From: DAHUYF01 sp035945115
GTDB taxonomy: Bacteria; Pseudomonadota; Alphaproteobacteria; ATCC43930; CGMCC-115725
Assembly: GCA_035945115.1 (NCBI GenBank)
Contig: DASZAN010000169.1
Location: forward strand, 1-64,000
Direction of reading: 5' to 3'
DNA length: 64,000 nt
Part shown: positions 46,131 through 56,518 of the stretch, piece after piece
Layout: every line of letters begins with the position of its first letter
Numbering within the stretch: the stretch's first letter is position 1
Notes under the pieces: generated by a model
Database searches by the model: none
What the model was told of the DNA's origin: nothing
Seen by the model: the letters and a program-made list of their open reading frames with translations, nothing else
Made by a program: the position numbers and the translations under genes

Positions 46131-48073
46131 GCGCCGGGCTGCGGCTCAGGCTCGAGTCCGCCGGCGGGCTTGTCGCGGCCGGCGGGCGGCACCGAGGAGC
46201 GCCGGCCGCCGCTGCCGGTGGCGCTGCGCGCCGGATCTTCGGCGGGACCGCCGGTGTCGCGCACGATCTTCTCGCCGCGGATGATGCGCTTGATCTCGTC
46301 GACGGAGAGCGTCTCGAATTCAAGGAGACCCTTGGCGAGCGCGTGCAATTCCTCGAGATGCGCGGTGAGGATCCCCCGCGCGCGCTGCTCGCCTTCCTCG
46401 ACGATGCGGCGAATCTCTTCGTCGATCACCTTGGCGGTGGCGTCGGAGACGTTCTTGCGCTGCGTCACGGAGTGACCGAGGAAGACTTCCTCCTCGTTCT
46501 CGCTGTAGCGCAAGGGGCCAAGCTTGTCGCTGAAGCCGAACTCGGTGACCATGCGCCGCGCGAGGCCGGTCGCGCGGCGGATGTCGTCCGAGGCGCCGGT
46601 GGTGACGCGCTCGACGCCGAAGATGAGCTCCTCGGCGACACGGCCGCCGAAGAGGCCGGCGAGCCGCGCTTCGAGCTCGTGCTTCGAATGCGAATACTTG
46701 TCCTGCTCCGGCAGGAACATGGTGACGCCGAGCGCACGGCCGCGCGGGATGATCGTCACCTTGTGGAGGGGATCGTGGCCCTCGGTGTAAAGCATGACGA
46801 GGGCGTGGCCTGCCTCGTGATAGGCGGTGTTCTTCTTCTCCTCCTCCGACATCACCATCGAGCGGCGCTCGGTGCCCATCAGCACCTTGTCCTTGGCCTG
46901 CTCGAACTCGGCCATGCTGACGGAGCGCTTGCCCTTGCGCGCTGCCATGAGCGCCGCCTCGTTGACGAGGTTGGCGAGATCGGCGCCGGAGAAGCCGGGA
47001 GTGCCGCGCGCAATGGTGCGCGGGTCGACATCAGAGGCGAGCGGCACCTTGCGCATGTGCACTTTCAGGATCTTCTCGCGGCCGACGATGTCGGGATTGG
47101 GCACCACCACTTGCCGGTCGAAGCGGCCGGGACGGAGCAGCGCCGGATCGAGCACATCGGGCCGGTTGGTGGCGGCGATGAGGATCACGCCTTCGTTGGC
47201 CTCGAAGCCGTCCATCTCGACGAGCAGCTGATTGAGCGTCTGCTCGCGCTCGTCGTTGCCGCCGCCCAAGCCCGCGCCGCGATGGCGGCCCACCGCGTCG
47301 ATCTCGTCGATGAAGATGATGCAGGGCGCGTTCTTCTTGCCCTGATCGAACATGTCGCGCACGCGCGACGCGCCGACGCCGACGAACATCTCGACAAAGT
47401 CGGAGCCGGAGATGGTGAAGAACGGCACGTTCGCCTCGCCAGCGATGGCGCGGGCGAGCAGCGTCTTCCCGGTGCCAGGCGGGCCGACCAGCAGCACGCC
47501 TTTCGGAATCTTGCCGCCCAAGCGCTGGAACTTCTGCGGGTCTTTCAGGTACTCGACGATCTCCTCGAGCTCCTGCTTCGCCTCGTCGATGCCGGCCACG
47601 TCGTCGAAGGTGATGCGCCCGACCTTTTCCGTCAGCAGCCGCGCGCGCGACTTGCCGAAGCCCAAGGCGCGGCCGCCGCCGCCCTGCATCTGGCGCATGA
47701 AGAAGATCCACACGCCAATGATGAGCAGCATCGGGAACCAGTTGAGGAGATAGCCCAAGAGCGTCGGCATGTTCTCATCGCTCGGTACCGCCTTGAAGGC
47801 GATGTGCTTGGCGATGAGGCGATCGACGAGGCCGGGATCGTCCGGCGCGTGAGTGGTGAAGGTGCTGCGCTTGTCGGCGAGCTGATAGGTGATGGTCTTG
47901 CCTTGGATCGTGACGTTGGTGACTTGGCCCGCATCGACCTCGGCGACGAATTGCGAATAGTCCTCGGTGTTGGGGGCGTTACGACTGGCCGAGCTCTGGA
48001 AGAGATTGAAGAGCAGCACCAGCAGCACGCCGATGATGATCCAAAGGGCCAGATTCTTTCCGAAATTGTTCAC
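46127..48073 (-). CDS. ftsH: ATP-dependent zinc metalloprotease FtsH
   Basis: A 648-residue membrane protease. Two N-terminal transmembrane segments (LALWIIIGVLLVLLFNLF; LLIIGVWIFFMR) flank a periplasmic domain. AAA+ motifs are Walker A GPPGTGKTLLA and Walker B IIFIDEIDA with the SRH region; HEAGH is the zinc site of the protease. It degrades membrane and regulatory proteins. The best start is GTG at 48073 (VNNFGKNLALWI), since the frame upstream to 48133 is unlike the family. It lies between tilS and folP. Confidence 0.96.
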   Translation of the reverse strand: MNNFGKNLALWIIIGVLLVLLFNLFQSSASRNAPNTEDYSQFVAEVDAGQVTNVTIQGKTITYQLADKRSTFTTHAPDDPGLVDRLIAKHIAFKAVPSDENMPTLLGYLLNWFPMLLIIGVWIFFMRQMQGGGGRALGFGKSRARLLTEKVGRITFDDVAGIDEAKQELEEIVEYLKDPQKFQRLGGKIPKGVLLVGPPGTGKTLLARAIAGEANVPFFTISGSDFVEMFVGVGASRVRDMFDQGKKNAPCIIFIDEIDAVGRHRGAGLGGGNDEREQTLNQLLVEMDGFEANEGVILIAATNRPDVLDPALLRPGRFDRQVVVPNPDIVGREKILKVHMRKVPLASDVDPRTIARGTPGFSGADLANLVNEAALMAARKGKRSVSMAEFEQAKDKVLMGTERRSMVMSEEEKKNTAYHEAGHALVMLYTEGHDPLHKVTIIPRGRALGVTMFLPEQDKYSHSKHELEARLAGLFGGRVAEELIFGVERVTTGASDDIRRATGLARRMVTEFGFSDKLGPLRYSENEEEVFLGHSVTQRKNVSDATAKVIDEEIRRIVEEGEQRARGILTAHLEELHALAKGLLEFETLSVDEIKRIIRGEKIVRDTGGPAEDPARSATGSGGRRSSVPPAGRDKPAGGLEPEPQPGA

Positions 48074-48179
48074 GGTCCAGGCCTTTCCTAGCCGAGCCCG
48101 ACGCACACTGGCTGGACCGAGGCCCTCGCCCAAATTTCCGCGTCATTGCTCCGGCTATACATTTAATCTGCGGCGGCGC

Positions 48180-49520
48180 TTAAACAACAGTAAAGCTTGC
48201 GCCGGTGAGCGGTCGAGTCGGTCGAAAGGAGAGGCTGCTCGCGCTGAGCCAGGATCCCTCGACATCGGCCCTTCGATAGCCCAGCGCCGGCACCGCCACC
48301 ACCGTTTTTTTGTCGCTGAGCGCCGCGAGGGAAGGCCGCACCGCTCCCGGCACCCTCCGCGCGGCGTCGACCGGGGCCGCGCCAAGCGCGCCCAGGAAGA
48401 GGCCCTGCGGCGCCTCCGCTGCAAGGTACAAGCGAAAACGGCCGTCCCAGTACACTATCGTGCCTGGCGCGAGCGCGACCGAGGGCGCCATGGCCGCCGC
48501 CTCGCGGCAGACGAGAAGGCCGCCCCGATGCGGCAAAAGGCGGCAGCCGCCGAGCGTCCGACCACCCTTAAGCTCTTGACAAAGCTCGTCATAAAGCCGA
48601 TCGAGCCGGCCCGAGCGCGGTGCGAAGGGGGCGCCGCCCACGGCGCCCAGAACCGCCGCGAGGCCACGCCGGCCGACAGCCGCCGGCGCCGCCGTCAGGC
48701 GGGTCTGGTCGAGGCGGGCGAAGCCCGCCGGATGAAACTCGACCGCCGCCGCGAGAAGCGTCGCCACCTCGGCCTCGAGCGTCACCCGCGCCTTGCCGAG
48801 CCGAGCTGCGGTCGCGGCGAGCCGCGCCGGGGTGAGACCGGCTTCCGTCAGCGCAGGGGCGCTCTTGCGAAGCCGCACGCGGGCGTAGGCACGATCATGG
48901 TTACTGGGATCTTCGATCCATGGTTGAGCGATCGCCGAAAGCGTGGCGACCAGGCGCGCGCGGGGCACGCCAAGGAGGGGGCGCAGCAGGCGGCAATCCG
49001 CCCGCTCGAACACCCCCGCCATGGCCGCGAGCCCCGCGAGGCCGCTCCCGCGCGCGAGCCGCAGCAGCAGGGTCTCGGCCTGATCCTCGCGGTGATGGGC
49101 GAGGAGCAAATGGAGCACGCCCTTGGCGCGGCACCATTCCTCGAGGAGCGCATAACGCGCCGCCCGCGCCGCCGCTTGGATGCCGCCAGTGCCGCTCGGT
49201 TCGCTCGGGCGCGTGAGGATGCGATGGGCGATACCGCGCCGGGCGAGCCACGCACCCACTTGTGCCGCTTCCGCGGCTGATTGGGCGCGCAGGCGATGAT
49301 CGACGGTGAGCGCGGTGATCGTACCCCCGTTCGCCCGCGCCCAGTCGTCCGCGAGCAGGGTAAGCGCCAGGCTGTCGGCGCCACCGGAGACCGCGACGGC
49401 AAGATGTGGCGACGGCTCGAACGGCGCGAAGCGCTGCATCAATTCGGCAAACTCGCCGAGGCTGAGCGGCGCCGCTTCCGCCGTCTCTTCGCGTGATTGA
49501 TCGAGTGCGATCGAAACCAT
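48180..49520 (-). CDS. tilS: tRNA(Ile)-lysidine synthase
   Basis: A 446-residue enzyme that modifies C34 of tRNA-Ile(CAU) to lysidine. The PP-loop is VSGGADSLALTLLAD; AHHREDQAETLLLRLARGSGL is the family signature, followed by RPLLGVPR and the tRNA-binding C-terminal domains. The ATG at 49520 is used; the frame extends to 49820 without similarity. ftsH follows, the common alphaproteobacterial order, as does cpoB upstream. Confidence 0.93.
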   Translation of the reverse strand: MVSIALDQSREETAEAAPLSLGEFAELMQRFAPFEPSPHLAVAVSGGADSLALTLLADDWARANGGTITALTVDHRLRAQSAAEAAQVGAWLARRGIAHRILTRPSEPSGTGGIQAAARAARYALLEEWCRAKGVLHLLLAHHREDQAETLLLRLARGSGLAGLAAMAGVFERADCRLLRPLLGVPRARLVATLSAIAQPWIEDPSNHDRAYARVRLRKSAPALTEAGLTPARLAATAARLGKARVTLEAEVATLLAAAVEFHPAGFARLDQTRLTAAPAAVGRRGLAAVLGAVGGAPFAPRSGRLDRLYDELCQELKGGRTLGGCRLLPHRGGLLVCREAAAMAPSVALAPGTIVYWDGRFRLYLAAEAPQGLFLGALGAAPVDAARRVPGAVRPSLAALSDKKTVVAVPALGYRRADVEGSWLSASSLSFRPTRPLTGASFTVV

Positions 49521-49564
49521 CAGTCGTCGCCGCAGAACTCGTTCCCGCACCGCGCGGTTTGGGC

Positions 49565-50524
49565 CTAGGAGCACCCCAAGCGCTTTTTCTCGTCGCCGGC
49601 ACGTTCCTTTATCGGCGCTGCCGCGGTGGGGAAGTCGCGGTCGAGGCGCTGAAAAGCGCGGCAGGCATCGGCTTTCTGGCCGAGCTGCGCCAGCGACATG
49701 CCGAGCTTCATCAGATTGTCCGCGGCTTTGCCGCCTTTCGGATATTTCTGATAGCCCTCGGCGAAGACGGCGGCGGCGTTGTTGTAGTCCTTCCGCACGT
49801 AATAAGTCTCGCCGAGCCAATATTGCGCATTGCCGGTGAGTTGGTCGTTGGGATAGCGCTGGATGAAAGCGCGCAGCGCCTGCTCGGCGGCGGGATAGTT
49901 CGCCTGCCGCAAGAGGCCGAAGGCGTAGTTGTATTGCTCCTGCGGCGTACCACTCGGCAGCACCCCCGCCTCCGCCGCCGCGGCGGGCGCGGCCACTGCG
50001 GTCTGAGTCTCGCGCGTGGCCGGCAACTGCCCGAGCGTGCCGGATTGGCTCGCCGGCTCCGCGGGATTGGCGCCGGCGCCACGCGCCGCCGCGAGATTGC
50101 GCGGCGCGGCCGCAGCCGCTGCTGCGGGCGCGCCTTGAGCCACCGCGCCGGCGCTACCGCCATGCTCGATCGCCGAGAGGCGCTGATCGATGTCGCTCAC
50201 CAGCGTGTCGAGACGGCGCTTCAATTGATCGAGATTGTAGTTGATCTCCTCGATCTGGCCGGTAAGCCCGCGCATCTGGTCTTCGAGCTGGCTGAAGCGC
50301 ACCTCGTAGTTGACGGCGCTCTGCGGATCGGGCGGGCTCACCGCCACCGGTGCGCCGCCGGGACCGGTGCCGCGATAAACTTGCCGCTGCAGCAGGTTCA
50401 TGTCGCGCTCGAGCCGATCCAAGCGGTCAAGCAGCGGACGCACATCGCTGCTCTGCGCGGCGGCGGCGCCGGCGAGACCGAGCGCGAGAGAGCAAAGCGC
50501 TAGCGCAAAGGCGATTGCTCGCAA
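49565..50524 (-). CDS. cpoB: Cell division coordinator CpoB (YbgF)
   Basis: A periplasmic Tol-Pal accessory protein. The signal peptide RAIAFALALCSLALGLAGAA is followed by a coiled coil (DRLDRLERDMNLLQRQV; SQLEDQMRGLTGQIEEINY), an Ala-rich linker and C-terminal TPR repeats (YNYAFGLLRQANYPAAEQAL; AQYWLGETYYVRKDYNNA). The start is uncertain. A TTG at 50524 gives a clean signal peptide (319 residues). ATGs at 50614 and 50641 would prepend sequence encoded by a dispersed palindromic repeat (MAGLDPAIHVN), which is probably not translated as part of the mature gene. Confidence 0.85.
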   Translation of the reverse strand: MRAIAFALALCSLALGLAGAAAAQSSDVRPLLDRLDRLERDMNLLQRQVYRGTGPGGAPVAVSPPDPQSAVNYEVRFSQLEDQMRGLTGQIEEINYNLDQLKRRLDTLVSDIDQRLSAIEHGGSAGAVAQGAPAAAAAAAPRNLAAARGAGANPAEPASQSGTLGQLPATRETQTAVAAPAAAAEAGVLPSGTPQEQYNYAFGLLRQANYPAAEQALRAFIQRYPNDQLTGNAQYWLGETYYVRKDYNNAAAVFAEGYQKYPKGGKAADNLMKLGMSLAQLGQKADACRAFQRLDRDFPTAAAPIKERAGDEKKRLGCS

Positions 50525-50555
50525 GCCCCGCTGTGTGCGCTTGGTACCCTTCCCA

Positions 50556-50619
50556 CCGTCACCCCCGGGCTTGACCCGGTGGTTCACGTGGATGGCCGGG
50601 TCAAGCCCAGCCATGACGG
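50556..50619. repeat. Dispersed palindromic repeat (encodes MAGLDPAIH on minus strand)
   Basis: Arms at 50556-50579 and 50596-50619 share a perfect 13-bp core GGGCTTGACCCGG/CCGGGTCAAGCCC; outer bases are imperfect. This element class is common in alphaproteobacteria and is often mis-read as coding. It lies just upstream of cpoB. Confidence 0.8.
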
Positions 50620-50754
50620 AAGAGAGAACACCCAATCTCATTGGAATGGTCTAACCGGCCTTTTAGGCAAAAAAAGGGCGCCTGCCTCGCCCGCGACACT
50701 AGGGGTCGCGATCGAGCGCAGGCGCGCTTTAGAGAACAGCAGCGGCAGCGGCGA

Positions 50755-51243
50755 TCAGTTGATCACCGTCACGCCACGGCGGTTCTGCGCCCAGGCGGCT
50801 TCGGTGGATCCGACCACGGCCGGACGCTCCTTGCCGTAGCTGATGGTCGAGACGCGATTGGCGGCGACCCCCAATGCCACCAGCATCTTCTTCACGGCGG
50901 TGGCGCGGCGCTCGCCGAGCGCCAGGTTGTATTCGCGTGTGCCGCGCTCGTCGCAATGGCCTTCGACCGTCACGGTCACGTTCGGGAATTTCTTCAGCCA
51001 ATCAGCCTGCCGTTGTAGAACGGTGCGGCCTTCCGGCTTGATATCGCTCTTGTCGAAGTCGAAGAACACGCGATCGCCGACATTCTGCTGGAAGTCCTCG
51101 CGCGAGCCCGGCTGCACGCTGGCGGTGGTCGGCGCGTTGGCACCGGCGCCCGCGCCGGCGGCGCCGCCCTTGTCCGTGTTGTCGGAAGCGCAAGCGGCCA
51201 AGAGCAGCGCGCCTGCAAGCAGACTCAGAGACCGAAGATTCAT
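50755..51243 (-). CDS. pal: Peptidoglycan-associated lipoprotein Pal
   Basis: A 162-residue outer-membrane lipoprotein. The lipobox LLAAC gives lipidated Cys18. An Ala/Gly linker leads to the OmpA-like peptidoglycan-binding domain: VFFDFDKSDIKPEGRTVL, then VEGHCDERGTREYNLALGERRA. Pal anchors the outer membrane to the wall and partners TolB and TolA. It lies between tolB and cpoB, as expected. Confidence 0.96.
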   Translation of the reverse strand: MNLRSLSLLAGALLLAACASDNTDKGGAAGAGAGANAPTTASVQPGSREDFQQNVGDRVFFDFDKSDIKPEGRTVLQRQADWLKKFPNVTVTVEGHCDERGTREYNLALGERRATAVKKMLVALGVAANRVSTISYGKERPAVVGSTEAAWAQNRRGVTVIN

Positions 51244-51388
51244 TTTCTACTCCCTCGAAAAGACTTGGATTGGTTGGATCGATGTCGTTCGGACGACGTA
51301 GCCCCTCGGACGCACCGGCCCCGACACGCAGTCGGTGGTGTACGCCAGCCGCGGTCGGCAAAAGCGGCGCGACTATACTTCCAGTTAT

Positions 51389-52717
51389 TCAGGGAAGCAA
51401 GGGGGACCACGCAGGATCGGAAGCATCCTGCGGTGTAATCACCTCTCTTTCGTTATAGCCGGTCAAGTCAATCGTATAGAGCCGGCTCGAGCCGCCTTTG
51501 CCTTTCGCGTCGGTCGGCGCCTGGCGGAAATACATGAGGACGCGGCCGTTGGGCGCCCAGGTCGGCGCCTCGACGAGAAAGGCTTGCGTCAGGAGTCGCT
51601 CGCCCGAGCCATCGGGCCGCATCACGCCGATATAGAATTGCCCACCATCGATCTTGGTGAAGGCGATGAGGTCGGCGCGCGGCGACCAGGCAGGCGTGCC
51701 ATAGCGGCCGGAGCCGAAGCTGATGCGCTTCACCTCGCTGCCGTCGGCGTTCATGGTGTAGAGCTGCTGCGAGCCGCCGCGATCGGAATTGAAGGCGATC
51801 TGCTTGCCGTCGGGCGAGTAGCAGGGCGAGGTGTCGATCGCGGGATTGTCGGTGAGCCGCGTCACCTGCCGCGTCCTGAGGTCGAGCGTGTAGATGTCGC
51901 TGTTGCCGTCGACGGCGAGGCTCATCACCACCTTCCGGCCGTCGGGCGAGAAGCGCGGCGCGAAGGTCATGCCGGGGAAGTCGCCCAGCACCTCCTGCTG
52001 GCCCGTGTCGATGTTGAAGAGATAGACGCGCGGGATGCCACGGGCATAGGAGAGATAGGTGATGTCGCGCGAGCTGGGCGAGAAGCGCGGCGTCAGCACC
52101 AGCGCCCTTCCGTCGGTGAGGAAGCGATGATTGGCGCCGTCCTGATCCATGATGGAGAGACGCTTGACGCGGCGATCAGCCGGGCCTGACTCGGAAATGT
52201 AGACGACCTCGGTGTCGAAATAGCCGTCCTCGCCGGTGATGCGCTTGTAGATGACGTCGGCGAGCTTGTGCGCGAAGCGCCGCCAGCCTTCCTGCCTTCC
52301 GTTAAAGCCGAGCCCGGTGAGCTGCTGCTCGGCGAGCACGTCCCAGAGGCGGAACTCGACATGAAGGAGCCCGCCCTCCTGCAGCGCAACGCTGCCCGTG
52401 ATGAGCGCCTGTGCATTGATGACGCGCCAGTCGCCGAAACGCGGCGGCAGCCGCGTCGCCCCCTCCTTGTCGATGTAAGCACGCTGATCGATCGGCACGA
52501 AAAGCCCAGAGCGCTCGAGGTCGGCCGAGACCACCTGCGTGATATCGCGCGCCATCTGCGCGCTGTTGCCGCCCGCCGCGAATTCCGGAATGGCGATCGG
52601 CATCGGCTCGATCTTGCCGCGCGTCAGATCGAGATGAAGCTCGGCATGCGCGTCGACGGTGCCGAACAGTAGTACCGCGGACGCGGCAAAAGCGCGCAGT
52701 AGGGGAAATCTGCTCAT
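51389..52717 (-). CDS. tolB: Tol-Pal system beta-propeller protein TolB
   Basis: A 442-residue periplasmic protein. The signal peptide LLRAFAASAVLLFGTVDAHA is followed by the N-terminal TolB domain (PMPIAIPEFAAGGNSAQM) and a six-bladed propeller with repeated SPDGKQIAF/WSPRADLIAF-type strands. TolB binds Pal and the TolA side. The ATG at 52717 overlaps the tolA stop (ATGA), which supports this start over 52759. Confidence 0.95.
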   Translation of the reverse strand: MSRFPLLRAFAASAVLLFGTVDAHAELHLDLTRGKIEPMPIAIPEFAAGGNSAQMARDITQVVSADLERSGLFVPIDQRAYIDKEGATRLPPRFGDWRVINAQALITGSVALQEGGLLHVEFRLWDVLAEQQLTGLGFNGRQEGWRRFAHKLADVIYKRITGEDGYFDTEVVYISESGPADRRVKRLSIMDQDGANHRFLTDGRALVLTPRFSPSSRDITYLSYARGIPRVYLFNIDTGQQEVLGDFPGMTFAPRFSPDGRKVVMSLAVDGNSDIYTLDLRTRQVTRLTDNPAIDTSPCYSPDGKQIAFNSDRGGSQQLYTMNADGSEVKRISFGSGRYGTPAWSPRADLIAFTKIDGGQFYIGVMRPDGSGERLLTQAFLVEAPTWAPNGRVLMYFRQAPTDAKGKGGSSRLYTIDLTGYNEREVITPQDASDPAWSPLLP

Positions 52718-53634
52718 GACACATCCTTGGGGTCGAAGGTGATGGTGAAGGTCTGCCACTGTTCATATTTTTGCGGCGGAAATTTGAGCGGCTGGCAGCG
52801 CGGGTTGCGCAAAGCCCGCATCGCGCTCTCCGCCGCTGCCTGAAAGTAGGGATCGCCGTTGCGCTCCGGATTGAGCTGCTGCGCATCCCGGACCGTGCCA
52901 TCGGAATTCATGAAGACACGGAATTCCGGCGTCAGGTTCTTGGCATCTCGCGCCCCGAGAGGAATGTTCCAGCAAGCATAGAGCTGCTGTTTTATGAGGT
53001 CGGTCTCGCTCGTGGTGAGCTGCGAGCCCAGGGGCGCCACCGGCTGCGATGAGGCTTTTGGCGACGGCGCCGCGGCGGCCTGCTTCGCGGGCTGCTCGAC
53101 GGGCGTGCGCGCCGGGTCCTTCTTGGCGAGGTTCTTCAAGAGCGCGTCGAAGTCGGTGTCGTCATTCTTCTTCTTGGGCGGCGCCGGTTTCGCCGGCGGC
53201 GGCGCCGGCTTGGGCGGCTCGGGCTTCGGCGGCTCAGGCTTCGGTGCTTCGAGCTTCGCCTCCTGCGGCGGCGGCTTGGGCGGCTCAGGCTTCGGCGGCT
53301 CCGGCTTTGGCGGTTCGGGTTTGGGCGGCTCCGGTTTCGGCGACGGCGGTGGCGTGGGCGGCGGTGGCTTGGGCGGCTCGGGCTTTGGCGGCTTCGGTGT
53401 CTCCTCCTGCGCGACTTCTTGCGGTTTCTCGGGCTTGGGCGGCGTGCGCGTCACCTGCGTCGCGCGCGTTTCCGGCGCGAGGTTGATGAGCTGCACGACG
53501 ATCGGCGTCTCCTCGGGAAGGGGCCGGCTGAAGAAATGCCAATGAACAAGGCCGAACAAGGTCAGCACCACGGCGACGTGAAACACCGCCGAGTAGACGA
53601 AGACCCGCCGAGGCATGCCGCCGATCTCGGTCAT
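52714..53634 (-). CDS. tolA: TolA-like protein with proline-rich periplasmic stalk
   Basis: A 306-residue inner-membrane protein. One N-terminal transmembrane helix (VFVYSAVFHVAVVLTLFGLV) is followed by a stalk of about 90 residues built of repeated PKPEPPKPEPPKP units and a C-terminal TonB/TolA-type domain (CWNIPLGARDAKNLTPEFRV). The proline-type stalk resembles TonB more than the Ala-helical TolA of E. coli, but the place between tolR and tolB makes it TolA. The ATG at 53634 is preferred; 53697 is also open. An intergenic repeat separates it from tolR. Confidence 0.9.
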   Translation of the reverse strand: MTEIGGMPRRVFVYSAVFHVAVVLTLFGLVHWHFFSRPLPEETPIVVQLINLAPETRATQVTRTPPKPEKPQEVAQEETPKPPKPEPPKPPPPTPPPSPKPEPPKPEPPKPEPPKPEPPKPPPQEAKLEAPKPEPPKPEPPKPAPPPAKPAPPKKKNDDTDFDALLKNLAKKDPARTPVEQPAKQAAAAPSPKASSQPVAPLGSQLTTSETDLIKQQLYACWNIPLGARDAKNLTPEFRVFMNSDGTVRDAQQLNPERNGDPYFQAAAESAMRALRNPRCQPLKFPPQKYEQWQTFTITFDPKDVS

Positions 53635-53670
53635 GGCGTGCGTGACTGATCCCCGTTTTCCATCGCCCGC

Positions 53671-53790
53671 ACCCCTCACCCCAACCCTCTCCCGCAAGGG
53701 GAGAGGGGGTTCACCGAGCGGGCGGCAGCACCCCTCTCCCCTTGCCGGAGAGAGAAGGGCCCATCGCGAAGCAATGGGAGGGGGAGGAGT
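53671..53790. repeat. Composite palindromic repeat inside the tol operon
   Basis: Hairpin CCCTCTCCC/GGGAGAGGG (53685-53707), a second purine/pyrimidine pair (53731-53756), and CCCATCGC/GCAATGGG (53760-53778). This is the same architecture as the element at 12856-12972. It lies in the 196-bp gap between tolR and tolA. Confidence 0.75.
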
Positions 53791-53830
53791 GATGACGGAC
53801 TCTGAGTCATTGACTTGATGCGAAGGCGGC

Positions 53831-54280
53831 CTACCGCTTGCCCTTGTCGCGCGCTTGCTCGGTGATGAGCGAGACTTTGGTGAAACCGGCGGCGCTGACG
53901 AGCCCCATCACTTCCATGACGCGGCCGTAATTGATGGCGCGGTCGCCGCGCACATAGATGTCGGCCTCGGGATTGTTCTTGGTGATCGCCTGCAGCCGCG
54001 GCACGAGCTCGTCCTCGCCCACCTCGGTGTTCTGCAGGAAGAGCTTGCTCTCGGCGTTGATGGTGATGACGAGCGGCTCCTTCTGCTCGGTAATGGCCGG
54101 CGCCTTGGTCTGCGGCAGGTCGACCGGCACGCCCACGGTGAGCAGCGGCGCCGCCACCATGAAGATGACGAGCAGCACCAGCATCACGTCCACCATCGGC
54201 GTGACGTTGATCTCGCTCATCGGCTTGTAGCGCTGGCGCGGGCCGCCGCCGCCATTGCCGTTGATGAAAGTGCCGGCCAT
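53831..54280 (-). CDS. tolR: Biopolymer transport protein TolR
   Basis: A 149-residue ExbD-family protein. The single membrane helix contains the functional Asp in MSEINVTPMVDVMLVLLVIF. The periplasmic part ends with INYGRVMEVMGLVSAAGFT. It forms the proton-driven motor with TolQ, 3 bp upstream. The length is normal. Confidence 0.95.
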   Translation of the reverse strand: MAGTFINGNGGGGPRQRYKPMSEINVTPMVDVMLVLLVIFMVAAPLLTVGVPVDLPQTKAPAITEQKEPLVITINAESKLFLQNTEVGEDELVPRLQAITKNNPEADIYVRGDRAINYGRVMEVMGLVSAAGFTKVSLITEQARDKGKR

Positions 54281-54283
54281 GGC

Positions 54284-55012
54284 TCAGGCCTTCTCGTCGA
54301 GCTGGCGCGAGAGGATGGCGCTGAATTCGGTGGAGAAGCCGTCGAGCCGCCCGGCGTAGCGGCTGAAGTCGGTCGAGAATTTATTGTAGGCGATAACCGC
54401 GGGAATGGCGGCGACGAGGCCGAGCGCAGTCGCGAAGAGCGACTCGGCGATGCCCGGCGCCACCACAGCAAGGCTCGTGTTCTTGGACGCGGCGATCGCC
54501 TGGAAGCTGTTCATGATGCCCCAGACCGTGCCGAAGAGGCCGACGAAGGGCGAGGTCGATCCAACCGTGGCGAGGAACGGCATGAAGCGCTCGACCCGCT
54601 CCATCTCGCGGCTCATCGTCACATGCATGACGCGCTCGATGCGCTCCTGGAGGTTGGTGCGGAGCGCGGTCGAGGCAGCGAGCCCCTTGGCGGCGCTGCG
54701 GCGCCATTCGCGCATCGCCGCGGCAAAGACCGCCGACATCGGGTCGAGCGGGCGCGCGCCGATGCGGTCGTAGAGGTCGTCGAGCGAGCCGCCCGACCAG
54801 AAACTTTCCTCGAAGTTCTCGGCGTCGCGCCGCAATCGCCTGAGCTTCATGATCTTGTCGAAGATCACCGCCCACGACCAGAAAGACGCCGCCAGCAGCA
54901 GGAACATAACGATCTTGACGATGAGATCGGCCTGGAGAAAGAGGCCGAGGATCGAGAGATCGTGCGGAACGGCGCCGCCGAGCGGAAGCGCGCTGATAGC
55001 ATCACCTTGCAT
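54284..55012 (-). CDS. tolQ: Biopolymer transport protein TolQ
   Basis: A 242-residue ExbB-family protein with three helices; the family signature spans VGSTSPFVGLFGTVWGIMNS and ALGLVAAIPAVIAYN. The ATG at 55012 overlaps the ybgC 3' end by 11 bp; the frame goes upstream to 55096 in antisense-unrelated coding. It energises the Tol system. Confidence 0.95.
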   Translation of the reverse strand: MQGDAISALPLGGAVPHDLSILGLFLQADLIVKIVMFLLLAASFWSWAVIFDKIMKLRRLRRDAENFEESFWSGGSLDDLYDRIGARPLDPMSAVFAAAMREWRRSAAKGLAASTALRTNLQERIERVMHVTMSREMERVERFMPFLATVGSTSPFVGLFGTVWGIMNSFQAIAASKNTSLAVVAPGIAESLFATALGLVAAIPAVIAYNKFSTDFSRYAGRLDGFSTEFSAILSRQLDEKA

Positions 55013-55468
55013 GAGCCGTAACCATCCGAGTGGTTGTGTCGTTGAGGGAAAGAAGCGCCGCGCGGAGCCCCGCCGGAAGCCGCTGTGGCCGGCCATTGCG
55101 GCCGACCGCGGCGACCTGAAAGGAAAGCAGCACCAAGCTCTCGCCGCCGCGCCGCACGTCTTGATCGAGCTCTAGACTGGCTTGCCGGAGCGCGCGGAGC
55201 GTGGTCACGACGACGAGATCGTCATCGAGCCGCGCCGGTGCGCGAAACTCGAGCGTGCCGCGGCGCACGACGAGGGAAAGGCCTGTCTCGGCGCGAAGGC
55301 GCTCCTGCTCGATGCCGAGCCGGCGCAGCATCTCGGTGCGCGCGCGCTCGGCAAATTTGAGATAGTTGGCGTGATAGACGATACCGGCCGCGTCCGTGTC
55401 CTCGTAGTAGACGCGGACGGGATAGAGGTAGACGCCGTCGCGGACGGCGCCATCGCGCGGCAAGCCGG

Positions 55469-55472
<4 letters not shown>
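55002..55472 (-). CDS. ybgC: YbgC-type acyl-CoA thioesterase
   Basis: A 156-residue hotdog thioesterase; VRVYYEDTDAAGIVYHANYL is the signature with the catalytic Asp. It is the usual first gene of the tol operon and overlaps both ruvB (4 bp) and tolQ (11 bp). Confidence 0.94.

Positions 55473-56514
<1,042 letters not shown>

Positions 56515-56518
<4 letters not shown>

Noticed and set aside
45950..48091. Plus-strand frame of 713 codons
   Set aside because: Antisense shadow of ftsH and folP, which have complete family motifs.
53218..53400. Possible CRISPR or tandem DNA repeat
   Set aside because: Short in-frame repeats encode the TolA stalk; there are no spacers of regular length.
52994..53545. 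Gly/Ser-rich repeat protein on the plus strand (GGSGFGGSGFG pattern)
   Set aside because: It is the antisense of the TolA proline-rich stalk; the repeats come from the PKPEPPKP codons.
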